DNA of 64,000 nucleotides from Nitrospinae bacterium bin107 (lineage in GTDB: Bacteria; UBA8248): positions 1 to 64,000 of the forward strand of contig MPNJ01000018.1 of NCBI GenBank assembly GCA_002238965.1, in the 5' to 3' direction. Numbering within the stretch: the stretch's first letter is position 1; the number at the start of each line of letters is the position of its first letter. Shown here piece after piece: positions 15,108 through 23,260 of this stretch. The notes under the pieces are model-generated. The model worked only from the letters and a program-made list of their open reading frames with translations. It searched no databases and was not told where the DNA came from. The translations under genes were made by a program, and so were the position numbers.

Positions 15108-16873
15108 GTGCGGCTCTCCAGGCCGCCGAGCAACTCTCGCCTCAGGATGTTCACGAGTTCGGTGGAAAGCTGGGAGAGGTCCTGCACCACGATGTGGTTG
15201 GGGTAGATTTGCTCGACGAAGGGGTCCACCACGCCGACGCCGATGACGCGCACTCCGAGTTTCTGCAACCGGTTCACCGTGTTCACGAGGTGGGTCGCAT
15301 CCCCGTTGGGCTGGCCGTCCGAGGTGATGATGATGATCTTCTCCTCCTCGGGCCGCTGGATGAGCCTTCGGTAGGCGAAGAGCAGGTGTTCCTCGTCCCA
15401 GTTGTTGAAGCGCGGGTAGATGTTGACGAGCCTGTTCTTGACCTGGGCGAAGTGATCTTCGAAACCCTTGTAGATGCGGTGCTGGAGCGGCGAGTGCCGT
15501 ATGTGGCGGAACTTGAACGCCGGGATGTGGCCCAGGGCCGCCGCCATGGCGGCTTCCGAGCTCTCGGTGGAGTAACCGATTACCTCGAAGGGTACGTCGA
15601 GGCGGTCGAGCGCTTCGGCGAAGAAGATGGTCGCCTCCCTGGCGGCCATGTACTTCGACTCGCGGTTCATGCTGCCGCTCTCGTCCACGAGCAGCGTAAA
15701 GCACACGTCGAGCTTGTCGGGCTCTTCTTTCCGGTGGAAGAGATGGAATTTTCCCAGCCTTTGCTTCCACAGTTTCGGGAGGTTCAGCTTGCCTGAACGG
15801 TGCGAGCCGCTGAAGCGGGTGTAGGTTCTCTCCTGGATGATCTGCATGAGCTTCCACACCAGCACCTTGATGTGGCTCCCCGCATTGTCGATGACGGCCG
15901 CGTATTCTTCGGCCTTGCCCTCGGGCGGCAATACGATGGACCGCTCGTCGGGATGATCTGCGGTGGGGTGGATTTCCTTTTTGTTCCCCTCGAGTTCGAA
16001 CCAGGGAGCGGCCCAGTGCCCGAGCGCCGCGAGTTCCTCCGGACTCAGCTCGACCTGCTCGCCCACGTCTTCTTCGTCGATTTCCTCGGCCGCCTCAGGG
16101 TGAAGCATTTCGAGGGCTTCATCGTCGTCACCCTCCAGGTTCTGGCTTTCGATTTTCTGGAGGATTTCTTCGGGAACCTCAGAAAGGTCCTGATCCTCAC
16201 TTATCCGGGAGAGCTGCTCTTCGGTGAAATAGCGCTGGATGGCGTCGTAAATCTCGTTGGCGCAATCGAAGGCGGTTTTGGGGTCATCGGCGGCGCAGGC
16301 GCGGTCTATCAGCGGGATGAGCCTGTGAAAAATCTGAACGACGGCGGTATCGAACCAGGCCGCGGGCAAATCCCCGGGCCGCGCGGAAGGGACGCCGGGC
16401 GTCTGCCCGATTCCGGCGAGGTAGATCCCCCACTGGATCTGAAGAAACAGCGGCAGTTGTCCACTCATGTGGTTGCGCTCTGCCGCCTCGATGGCCGGGA
16501 GAATGAAGGCGCGGAAATTCTTCTTGGTGCCGGGCAGCGATTCGGCGAGGCGGTTTTCGCACCGCGCGTCCTCGAGCGTGTGCCATATGTGGAAAAGTCC
16601 CGGCCTCTCGCGGTTTGCGAGCGCGGCGCGACCCGCCCAGCGGAACGTCCCCTGGATTTTGTGGGCCACCTCGATGAGCGTCATGCCCTTCTGGAACCTG
16701 AGGACGTGCTCGTCGTTCAGGTCGCCGCCCAGGCGCGCCAGGGTTTGTTCGGGGTCTTCGACGTGAATGGCGTCATCGCCGTTCTTCGCCTTCGGGCCGA
16801 AGTTCAGGGCGAGCTCGTAATCGTGCGCTGTCACCTGCGCGAGCGCTTCGAGACGGGCGCGTCGGCGCTCCAT
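15101..16873 (-). CDS. CobT/NorD/CoxE-like VWA-domain protein
   Basis: The product has 590 residues. The N-terminal helical region (GTFRWAGRAALANRERPGLF, then HIWHTLEDARCENRL) is typical of NorD/CobT-like proteins. A long acidic linker lies at about residues 225-300. The C-terminal VWA domain opens with TLLVDESGSMNRESKYM, a complete DxSxS MIDAS motif, and continues with IIIITSDGQPNGDA. It directly follows a MoxR-type AAA+ ATPase, the usual partner. Such pairs remodel metalloenzymes, for example CoxD-CoxE for CO dehydrogenase. Here the pair sits between yqeB and yqeC, which suggests a role in inserting or activating the selenium-molybdenum centre. Confidence 0.8.
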   Translation of the reverse strand: MERRRARLEALAQVTAHDYELALNFGPKAKNGDDAIHVEDPEQTLARLGGDLNDEHVLRFQKGMTLIEVAHKIQGTFRWAGRAALANRERPGLFHIWHTLEDARCENRLAESLPGTKKNFRAFILPAIEAAERNHMSGQLPLFLQIQWGIYLAGIGQTPGVPSARPGDLPAAWFDTAVVQIFHRLIPLIDRACAADDPKTAFDCANEIYDAIQRYFTEEQLSRISEDQDLSEVPEEILQKIESQNLEGDDDEALEMLHPEAAEEIDEEDVGEQVELSPEELAALGHWAAPWFELEGNKKEIHPTADHPDERSIVLPPEGKAEEYAAVIDNAGSHIKVLVWKLMQIIQERTYTRFSGSHRSGKLNLPKLWKQRLGKFHLFHRKEEPDKLDVCFTLLVDESGSMNRESKYMAAREATIFFAEALDRLDVPFEVIGYSTESSEAAMAAALGHIPAFKFRHIRHSPLQHRIYKGFEDHFAQVKNRLVNIYPRFNNWDEEHLLFAYRRLIQRPEEEKIIIITSDGQPNGDATHLVNTVNRLQKLGVRVIGVGVVDPFVEQIYPNHIVVQDLSQLSTELVNILRRELLGGLESRTW

Positions 16874-16887
16874 GCCTCATCTCCCGG

Positions 16888-17772
16888 CTAGAAGTGGTTG
16901 TCTACGATGTCCTCGAGCACTTTGGCGTCGAAAGAGTTGACCTTGCTGAAGATGGTCGAGACGGCGGCTTCCATGGGGTCAAACTGCGCCGCCATGCGCG
17001 CCCAGTCGATGAGGCGCCGGGTGCTGAACGTGCAGAACACCTTCTCGTTCAGCATGGCCTCGCGCACGTCGTGGCCCACGCGCACCATGCGCTTGATGAG
17101 CTCCTCGTCGCGGTTCCCGCTCTGCTGCATGATGACCTCGACCTCCGCGTCGAAGGGCAGGTAGTCCATCTTCACGGTGACCGGGAAGCGGTCCAAAAGC
17201 GCCTCGTTCAGGGGCTTGGTGCCGCCGTACCTGCGGTCCTCGTGCGGGTTCATGCTGGCGAAAAGCCTGAAATTCGGATGGGGCTTGACGATGCGGCCGT
17301 CGTATTCCGACAAGACGATCATGCGGTCGTCGTCGAGCAGGCTGTGCAGGCAAAAGGCGATTTCGGGCAGGCAGGCGTTGATCTCGTCGATGAGCAGCCA
17401 GTCGCCCGATTGCATGGCGTCGACCAGGATGCCGTTTACCCAGTAGGTGCCCTGTTCGTTGATCATCAGCTTGCCCACGAACTCATCGACCGTGGTCATG
17501 CCGTTCAGGTTCACGCGACGGAAGCCGTTGTTCGTCATGTGGGCGAGGTGGCGCACCGAGAGGGTCTTGCCGACGCCGGTCTCCCCCACGAGGAGGACGG
17601 GCAGGTTCTTGCTCACCGCCCACGCGATGCGCTCGAGCCCATCGCCCGCCGCGAGATAGAATTGCGCCGGAGGAACGAAGGAGTTCCCGTTCATCTCGTT
17701 GATCGGGATTTCGCTGCGCCCGATGCGGTAGGCGCCGTTTTCCACGGTTTCACTCAAAATTTCGGTACTCAA
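16888..17772 (-). CDS. MoxR-family AAA+ ATPase
   Basis: The product has 294 residues from a TTG start overlapping the yqeB stop, with GGAG 8 nt upstream. Walker A is GETGVGKT (residues 63-70), Walker B is WLLIDE (125-130), and sensor 1 lies near LFASMNPHEDRRYGG. The arginine-rich TFSTRRLIDWARM segment near the end is as in NorQ/CbbQ-type MoxR proteins. It would act as the motor of the adjacent VWA protein (15101-16873), with which it has a 14-bp gap. In the cluster it sits between two selenium-trait genes. Confidence 0.87.
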   Translation of the reverse strand: MSTEILSETVENGAYRIGRSEIPINEMNGNSFVPPAQFYLAAGDGLERIAWAVSKNLPVLLVGETGVGKTLSVRHLAHMTNNGFRRVNLNGMTTVDEFVGKLMINEQGTYWVNGILVDAMQSGDWLLIDEINACLPEIAFCLHSLLDDDRMIVLSEYDGRIVKPHPNFRLFASMNPHEDRRYGGTKPLNEALLDRFPVTVKMDYLPFDAEVEVIMQQSGNRDEELIKRMVRVGHDVREAMLNEKVFCTFSTRRLIDWARMAAQFDPMEAAVSTIFSKVNSFDAKVLEDIVDNHF

Positions 17773-18623
17773 TTCGCATACTCCATGGCTGATACGCCGA
17801 ACAGGAACATCATGATGGCCTCGAGCGCGCCGCCGCCGATGGCGCGCGATTTATCCGATATCGTGTGGCAATGGGCGGGCTCGGCCCTCGGGTCGACGTC
17901 GCCCACCTTGAAGCCGGCCGACACCTCGATGCCGTCTCTCAGAAGACCGCGCAATACGCCGTCGATGGCTGAGCGCACCTCCGCGCCGTCCACATGGGCG
18001 ACGGCCTCGCCCGCGCTCACCACGTCGCCGATTCCGGCGATGGAGGTGAAGACGCCGGCTTTGGGCGCGCGCAGCAGCCGCTCGGTGGTGTATCCGCCGA
18101 TGGGGCCCGGAACGCCTGTATTTGGTTTTGCGGCGCCTTCGAGAATCACCCGCCCCAGGTCGTGTCCCCGGGAGGTCTCGACCACGGCGTGGCAATCAAC
18201 GCCCGCCGTGAAGCCCGGCCCCAGGCCGACCACGACCTCCGCGTCCTCGATGCGGGTGCCGAGGTTTCGCTTCGCCAGAATCGCATCCACCACGACGGCG
18301 GGCCGGAGGTGGGCGATCACCTCTGCCTGCGGATCCACCATCACCGGAATCGAGCTTGTGTCCAGGATGGCGCGCGCGTTCTCCGCTTTCTCTTCGGGCG
18401 TCTCCCCGTCCGCCTTGATGGAGGTAATTCCCTCCACTTTCCACTCACTGGCGTAGAGACATTCTGCGAAGGAGACGGTGCGCCTCACCATGGTGGGGTT
18501 TTCGATTTCAGTGATCGCGACCGGAAAGCCCGCGCGGTGAAGTCGGTGAGCCACGCCTGTGGCGAGGTCGCCGCCTCCTTTCACGAGCACGAGCGTATCT
18601 GCGATGGCCCTGCGGTTACTCAT
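17769..18623 (-). CDS. yqeB: YqeB, selenium-dependent molybdenum hydroxylase maturation protein (EF2563 family)
   Basis: The product has 284 residues. The start ATG at 18623 is chosen because conservation begins there (LVLVKGGGDLATGVAHRLHR), although the open frame runs further upstream. The N-terminal GGGDLATG is a dinucleotide-binding-like motif. ENPTMVRRTVSFAE is the signature of the EF2563/YqeB family. The C-terminal part includes VGLGPGFTAGVDCHAVVETS and LLRAPKAGVF. YqeB is one of two marker genes (with yqeC) of the labile selenium cofactor trait. It overlaps the MoxR gene and follows ridA by 5 bp, so it is inside a tight operon. Confidence 0.85.
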   Translation of the reverse strand: MSNRRAIADTLVLVKGGGDLATGVAHRLHRAGFPVAITEIENPTMVRRTVSFAECLYASEWKVEGITSIKADGETPEEKAENARAILDTSSIPVMVDPQAEVIAHLRPAVVVDAILAKRNLGTRIEDAEVVVGLGPGFTAGVDCHAVVETSRGHDLGRVILEGAAKPNTGVPGPIGGYTTERLLRAPKAGVFTSIAGIGDVVSAGEAVAHVDGAEVRSAIDGVLRGLLRDGIEVSAGFKVGDVDPRAEPAHCHTISDKSRAIGGGALEAIMMFLFGVSAMEYAN

Positions 18624-18628
18624 TGCGC

Positions 18629-19021
18629 CTAATCTTCCACGAAGGCGATCGCGTCGATCTCGATGAGCCATTCGGGTTTCGCCAGGCCACTCACGATCAG
18701 GAGCGTGCTCGCCGGGTAGGGTTCGCTGAAGTATGTCTGCCGCACCTCCATGCATCCCGGGACATTCGCAGCGTCGGTGATATAGACCGTAAGGCGGATG
18801 ATGTCCGCCATCCCGGCGCCCGCTGCCTCGAGCGCGGCCTTGATGTTCTCGTACACCTGCCGGGTCTGCGCCCTGATGTCGTCCCCACCGACCGTGTTGC
18901 CGTCCACGTCGACCGCCACCTGGCCCGCCAGCATGATGAGATGTCCGTTCGATACCTTCCAGCCCGTGGAATACGCGGCGACCGGCTTCACCTTATCGGA
19001 GTTGATTTGTTGTTTCGCCAT
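18629..19021 (-). CDS. ridA: RidA/YjgF-family enamine/imine deaminase
   Basis: The product has 130 residues with the start at ATG 19021, preceded by GGGGGAG; an in-frame ATG at 19039 is less likely because the ribosome site would lie inside the gene. Conserved features are LIMLAGQVAVD, QTRQVYENIKAALEAAGA, DIIRLTVYITD and the C-terminal PEWLIEIDAIAFVED with the family glutamate. The usual catalytic-arginine position in the RidA clade is replaced by LLIVSGLAKPEW, so it may belong to another Rid subgroup. It is the first gene of the selenium operon. Confidence 0.82.
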   Translation of the reverse strand: MAKQQINSDKVKPVAAYSTGWKVSNGHLIMLAGQVAVDVDGNTVGGDDIRAQTRQVYENIKAALEAAGAGMADIIRLTVYITDAANVPGCMEVRQTYFSEPYPASTLLIVSGLAKPEWLIEIDAIAFVED

Positions 19022-19515
19022 GGATTGTTTCTCCCCCATCTCATCAGAAAAGAAAGGTCATCTTCCCCGGAAACGAGAATCTAGCACGGGGGCCGAACCC
19101 GAGGCAACGCAAACGAGTGATTTGTCGCGCGGCGACGGGCAAGAAATACTTTGCATGGAGGCTGATGGCACCCTTGGTGGCCATCCGGTGAAGGTGCTGT
19201 CGAAAACCACCTCGCCGGTCCCGTCGAACCCTCATTCCTCAATCGGGTTCGACCTCATTCCTCAATCGGGTTCGACTCTCACCCCCTTCTCAGGAAGGTT
19301 TTTTCTTTCCACACCCCTCGACGGCGGGAAACTTTGCCTTTACCCCCTCGAAAAAGGGGGGCAGGGGGTTTTCAACTGCGCCGACAGGGTGCGAATTTTC
19401 GTGAAATCGGATTTTTCGTGTGATAAGTTTTTGACTCGTAATGATGATTGGAACCGCCAAACCGCTGGCATGCGAATGAATTCCATGCTTTACAGAGCGG
19501 ACGAGGAGAGGACCC
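19022..19515. other. Intergenic stretch between the ridA operon and the TetR gene
   Basis: No gene is seen. It should contain the promoter for the minus-strand selenium operon and the one for the plus-strand TetR gene. It holds a 23-bp tandem duplication (19230-19252 and 19253-19275) and an A/T- and G-rich hairpin-like segment near 19335-19375 (CCCCCTCGAAAAAGGGGGG). Confidence 0.5.
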
Positions 19516-20106
19516 GTGGGAAAAATGCCAAAGTACGAGATGGACGAAGTTTTAACGAAAATCATGAGGCAGTTCTGGCGTCACGGCTATTCGGCAACGT
19601 CGATTCGCGATATCGAGAACGCAACAGGCCTTTTCAGAGGAAGCTTGTACCACGCCTTCGGCGACAAGCGCGAGATGTTCATGCGGGCGCTTCACCGTTA
19701 CGATCAACTCTACCGCGAGGATCCGATTAAGGAACTCGAAAAACATTCATCGCCACGACAGGCGGTGCTGGCCGTGTTCGAGGCCGCCGCTTCGGAAGTG
19801 ATGGAAAACGGTTCGAGCGACGGCTGCCTCGAGGTGAACATTGCTTTGGAGCTTGGTGCGCACGATCTGGAGGTGGCTTCGATATTGACCGGCGCGTTCA
19901 CTGGAATGACGGAGTTTCTTCACACTTCCATCAGGCGAGGCCAGGCCAATGGCGAGATTTCCACTGAAGTCGATCCTGAGCTGACTGCAAAATCTTTACT
20001 TGGTCTCTTCCTGGGTCTCAGGGTGCTGTCGCGCGTCTCCCCCGATGAGAGTTTTCTGGAATCCGTCTTGGGGCAGGCCGAGGCGCTCTTGCCGTCGCCT
20101 GCCTAG
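19516..20106 (+). CDS. TetR/AcrR-family transcriptional regulator
   Basis: The product has 196 residues from a GTG start (alternative ATG at 19525), with GGAGAGG upstream. The helix-turn-helix is plain: FWRHGYSATSIRDIENATG, then GSLYHAFGDKREMFMRALHRY. The C-terminal ligand domain contains GCLEVNIALELGAHD and LLGLFLGLRVLSRV, resembling the TetR_C_11-like AcrR regulators that control oxidoreductase or efflux genes. It is a monocistronic gene between two minus-strand operons. The ligand and targets are unknown. Confidence 0.85.
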   Translation: MGKMPKYEMDEVLTKIMRQFWRHGYSATSIRDIENATGLFRGSLYHAFGDKREMFMRALHRYDQLYREDPIKELEKHSSPRQAVLAVFEAAASEVMENGSSDGCLEVNIALELGAHDLEVASILTGAFTGMTEFLHTSIRRGQANGEISTEVDPELTAKSLLGLFLGLRVLSRVSPDESFLESVLGQAEALLPSPA

Positions 20107-20281
20107 GTTTCGCGAAAAGGCGTTGTTGAATATCCCGGCCCCGGGAGCGAGCGCAAATTCAGTTCCTCCTTCATCAGTCGGAACTGACCTCACCCGTCGC
20201 TTCAAAACCTCCCTTATCGGAGTTGGTGAAAAAGCCCGGTTTTGTGATTACGCGAATAAAACCATCCGGGCAGGAGGGCCC

Positions 20282-20328
20282 GTAGGGAGAGGTCGCGACC
20301 TCGGACAGGCACGGGGGCCTGTCCCTAC
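20282..20328. repeat. Dispersed GTAGGGACAGG hairpin, long-loop form
   Basis: GTAGGGAGAGGTCGCGACC then GGACAGGCACGGGGGCCTGT and CCCTAC make a member of the family described at 134-161. It lies just beyond the stop of the minus-strand gene at 20352 and could end transcription there. There is no T-run. Confidence 0.55.
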
Positions 20329-20351
20329 AACTCTGGTCGGTGATTACAACC

Positions 20352-21431
20352 TTATTTGCCGGTGTCGATCTTCCGCGTCACCGAGCGCGTGGGGCCGAAG
20401 GTGGGCATGTAGCACGAGTGCTTGCCGGCTCCGCCCGTGACGATCAAGAGCAGATCTTCCGGGTCATCGAGCAGGGGAATCTCGAAATCATCGTCGTCTT
20501 CGTGTTCGGCTATTTCCTCGCCCCAGGTCTGCATCCCCCACATGGCGCCGCGCTTCAATTGCCGCACGGGCTTGCGGGCGAGTTCGTAGATCCTCTCCTT
20601 CACGTCCGTTTTCGTGAGGCCGTCTCCGGCAATGGTGGCCGCGTGCTCGGGGCCGAGGGCGAGAACGGGTTCTCCGCGCAGATAGAAGTTGTTGCTCCCC
20701 ATGATGGACATCGTGTCGGCGGCGGTGGCGAGGATGCCCTCCGCCGTGTGGCTCACGTGATCGTTGATGTTGTGGGGTCCCTCGCAGCCCACGAGCGTCA
20801 CGGCGCTCTCCTCAGGAGAGGAGCCGCGCTCCACATGCAACGGCTCCCAGGGGGAGGCCGCCTCGTTCTCGGCGATGCAGAACGCGTATTTCGCGGGCGA
20901 CCCCTGCGTAGCGCGATCCAAGACGCCGGGGCTCGCGCCGCCTACGTTCAGGAGCGTCAGGCGCATCGCGCGGCCTATCGTCGCGTTCGCCCGGTTACCG
21001 GGGGCGAAACATCCATACTCGGCATTCAGGCCGATTTCCTCGACGACCGGGCCGTTCACGATGATGAGGGGCGCCACCGGGTGGGTCGTCGCCTGAATGG
21101 CGTGGAGCGAGAACTCGGGCGCCAACACCGCCCGGATCGCAGCGACCAGAACGGGCATGTACGCAGGATGACAGCCGGCCATTACGGCGTTCACGGCGAG
21201 TGCCTCGACCGTGATGACTCCCTGGCGGGGCGCCAGGAGGCCGATTTCCACATCGGGAGCGAGGCCTGAGCCTTCGACCATTCTGGCGACCCGCTCGGGC
21301 GTCGGGGGAACGACGGGGAGGCCGTCGCCCCAGCCCCGGGCTTCGAGCAGGCGCGCCATCGCCTCGGGCGTGTCGCGGACCTTCACGCGCTCGCTTTCAA
21401 ACGCAATATCTTCCTGAGAGTGGTCGTTCAT
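20352..21431 (-). CDS. Conserved partner protein of the UGSC selenoprotein, function unknown
   Basis: The product has 359 residues; the start at 21431 (MNDHSQEDIAF) is preferred to the longer open frame because the upstream part is a shadow of the selenoprotein gene. No enzyme family was recognised. Visible conserved-looking stretches include WGDGLPVVPPTPERV near the N-terminus, LAVNAVMAGCHPAYMPVL, GCEGPHNINDH and the C-terminal VTGGAGKHSCYMPTFGPTR. It starts 13 bp after the UGSC gene, which argues for a joint complex or pathway. There is no signal peptide or membrane segment. The cysteines in the MAGCH, VGCEG and KHSCY motifs are candidates for redox interaction with the selenoprotein. Confidence 0.7.
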   Translation of the reverse strand: MNDHSQEDIAFESERVKVRDTPEAMARLLEARGWGDGLPVVPPTPERVARMVEGSGLAPDVEIGLLAPRQGVITVEALAVNAVMAGCHPAYMPVLVAAIRAVLAPEFSLHAIQATTHPVAPLIIVNGPVVEEIGLNAEYGCFAPGNRANATIGRAMRLTLLNVGGASPGVLDRATQGSPAKYAFCIAENEAASPWEPLHVERGSSPEESAVTLVGCEGPHNINDHVSHTAEGILATAADTMSIMGSNNFYLRGEPVLALGPEHAATIAGDGLTKTDVKERIYELARKPVRQLKRGAMWGMQTWGEEIAEHEDDDDFEIPLLDDPEDLLLIVTGGAGKHSCYMPTFGPTRSVTRKIDTGK

Positions 21432-21444
21432 TTCGTGCGCCCGC

Positions 21445-22053
21445 CTATGCGAAGAGCGCCTTGTGGCGCACCGTCTTTCGGGGCGGGACGTATTCGCGCT
21501 CCCGGTACTCTCGCCTGAGCGATTCGGCGTCGCTCGTGAGGATGCGCCGCACCTCCTCCACCGCACCGTCTCCCAGCGCGCGCGCTTGTTCCGGTGCGAT
21601 TCCCCCCACCGGATGCGCGACGACGACTATCGGCAGGCCGGGCATCCCCAGGGCCGTTCTCTCGTTCGTGCCCAGGGCCGAGAATTCACTCGAGCAGAAC
21701 GTGGCCGTCGGAACGCCCGCTTTTTCCATCTCCACCGAGTCATGGATACTCCATGACGTGCAACTCCCTCAGTCGCCCACGGCGCAGACGGCCAGGTCGA
21801 CCTGTTCGAGGAATTCTTCCAGGCGATCCTCCGGCAGGGTGGGGTTCGGCTTTCCCCAGCGGACGATGCGCAGCGTCTCGTCCTCCTGTGCGAGAAGCTC
21901 CTCAATCCGCTCCAAGAGGACGTCGGCGTTCGGCTTGTTGTTGTGGAAAAAACCGATTCTGAGACCCCCGATATCTTCGGGCCGTTCCGCCAGTGGGTGG
22001 TCGCCCGCGCGGACGAAGGAGGTGGGTTTCATGATTTCAATCATCTGGCTCAT
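21445..22053 (-). CDS. UGSC-family selenoprotein with in-frame UGA (selenocysteine)
   Basis: Two open frames in the same phase are separated by a single TGA at 21771-21769. Read through, they give one 202-residue protein with selenocysteine at residue 95 in the sequence VGD-Sec-GSC-TSWSIHD, exactly the motif that names the UGSC (seleno)protein family. The N-terminal half (GGLRIGFFHNNKPNADVLLE) and C-terminal half (GLPIVVVAHPVGGIAPEQ) both match what is expected of that family. A perfect hairpin follows the UGA at SECIS distance (21739-21757). Homologues often have cysteine in place of Sec. The gene lies between an acyl-CoA dehydrogenase gene (28 bp upstream) and its partner (13 bp downstream). 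The biochemical role is unknown; a redox function through Sec and the nearby Cys is likely. Confidence 0.87.
21739..21757 (-). promoter_or_regulatory. Candidate bacterial SECIS hairpin
   Basis: Eleven nucleotides after the UGA, the minus strand reads GTCATGGA, GTA, TCCATGAC: an 8-bp perfect stem with a 3-nt loop that begins with G, about 20 nt from the UGA. Flanking CAC and GTG could extend it across a small bulge. Bacterial SECIS elements lie immediately 3' of the Sec codon inside the coding sequence and usually have a G near the start of the apical loop. Folding prediction and SelB binding were not tested. Confidence 0.7.
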
Positions 22054-22081
22054 CTCGAATCTCCGGTATGGGTAACTGGAA

Positions 22082-23248
22082 CTATAAACTCAATAAATTC
22101 TGGGCGATGACCATGCGCTGAATCTGGTTGGTCCCCTCGATGATCTGCAACTGCTTCGCGTCTCTCATGAACCGCTCGAGCGGATGGTCTTTCATGTAGC
22201 CCGCGCCGCCGAGCACCTGTATGCCGTCCACGGCGGCCTTCATGGCGGCGTCGGTGGCGTAGCATTTCGCTGCGCAGATGAAATGCACGTCTTCTTTCCG
22301 GTAGCGCCCATTATCCACCATCGAGGCGGCGCGGTAAACGAGCATGCGTGCCGCTTCGGTTTCCATGAACATGTCGGCGAGCATGAATTGCACCGCCTGG
22401 TGCTGCGCGATGGGCTTGCCGAATGCCTCGCGCTCCCTGGCGTAATTCGATGCGTAATCCAAGCACCCCTGCGCCAGACCCACGCCCCGCGCGCCGATGC
22501 CGGGCCGCGCCTGGTTGAAGCCGAGCATGGCGGTCTTGAATCCAAGGCCTGGCTCGCCAATCATGTTCTCAAGGGGCACGCGCGTGTTTTCCAGAAACAC
22601 CTCACAAGTCGGGATTCCCCGCATCCCCATCTTCCGCTCATGGCGCCCCACGCGGAATTCGCCCCTGGGTACGATGAAGAAAGAGATGCCCTTCGCCCCC
22701 TTGCCGGGTTCGGTCTTGGCCGCCACGGTGATGAAGTCGGCCACGCTCGAACCCGTGCAGAAGCACTTCTGGCCGTTGATGACCCAGGTATCTCCGTCGC
22801 GTACGGCGCGCGTCGTAATGTTCGCGGCGTCAGAACCCGCGTGCGGCTCGGTGAGCGCGAAGGCGGGCCGCAACTCGCCCCGGGCGACGCCGGCGAGATA
22901 GCGGTTTTTCTGCGCCTCGCTACCGCCGATGGCGATGGGCCGCGTGGCGAGGAGGTGGACGGAGAAGAAAAGGGGGGAGTTCGAGCAGAAGCGCGCCATC
23001 TGCTCGATGGCGATGCAGGTTTCGAGAATACCGAGACCCGACCCGCCGTAGGCTTCCGGCACGTAGAGGCCGAGCAGGTCGTGGGATTTCAGAAGCTCGA
23101 AGACGTCTTCGGGGTATTCGTCGTTCTCGTCGATCTCGGCGGCGCGCGGCGCGACGTGGCGACGGCTCAGTTCATACACCGTCTCGGCCAGCATCCGCTG
23201 GGCCGGATTGAGTTCGAACGCGCCTCCGGAACCCGGACTTCCCGTCAC
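22082..23248 (-). CDS. Acyl-CoA dehydrogenase family protein, second of a tandem pair
   Basis: The product has 388 residues from a GTG start with AGGAG upstream. It has the full ACAD layout: a helical N-terminus, FAD-contacting LTEPHAGSDAANI and GQKCFCTGSSVADFITVAA, and the C-terminal QVLGGAGYMKDHPLERFMRD, then QIIEGTNQIQRMVIA, where the E of EGT is the usual catalytic base position. It oxidises an acyl-CoA thioester with FAD and passes electrons to ETF. It is 12 bp downstream of a close paralogue (23261-24433) and 28 bp upstream of the UGSC gene. The chain length or branched substrate is not evident. Confidence 0.88.
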   Translation of the reverse strand: MTGSPGSGGAFELNPAQRMLAETVYELSRRHVAPRAAEIDENDEYPEDVFELLKSHDLLGLYVPEAYGGSGLGILETCIAIEQMARFCSNSPLFFSVHLLATRPIAIGGSEAQKNRYLAGVARGELRPAFALTEPHAGSDAANITTRAVRDGDTWVINGQKCFCTGSSVADFITVAAKTEPGKGAKGISFFIVPRGEFRVGRHERKMGMRGIPTCEVFLENTRVPLENMIGEPGLGFKTAMLGFNQARPGIGARGVGLAQGCLDYASNYAREREAFGKPIAQHQAVQFMLADMFMETEAARMLVYRAASMVDNGRYRKEDVHFICAAKCYATDAAMKAAVDGIQVLGGAGYMKDHPLERFMRDAKQLQIIEGTNQIQRMVIAQNLLSL

Positions 23249-23260
23249 CTCGGCATGCTC

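Noticed and set aside
14280-15857. A 525-codon version of yqeC
   Set aside because: The upstream 250 codons overlap the VWA gene out of frame and are His/Arg/Pro-rich shadow; the YqeC similarity starts at the TTG at 15107.
21445-22053. Treating the UGA at 21771-21769 as a nonsense mutation or sequencing error
   Set aside because: The residue at the UGA lies exactly at the U of the UGSC family motif and is followed by a hairpin at SECIS distance, so Sec is the simpler reading.
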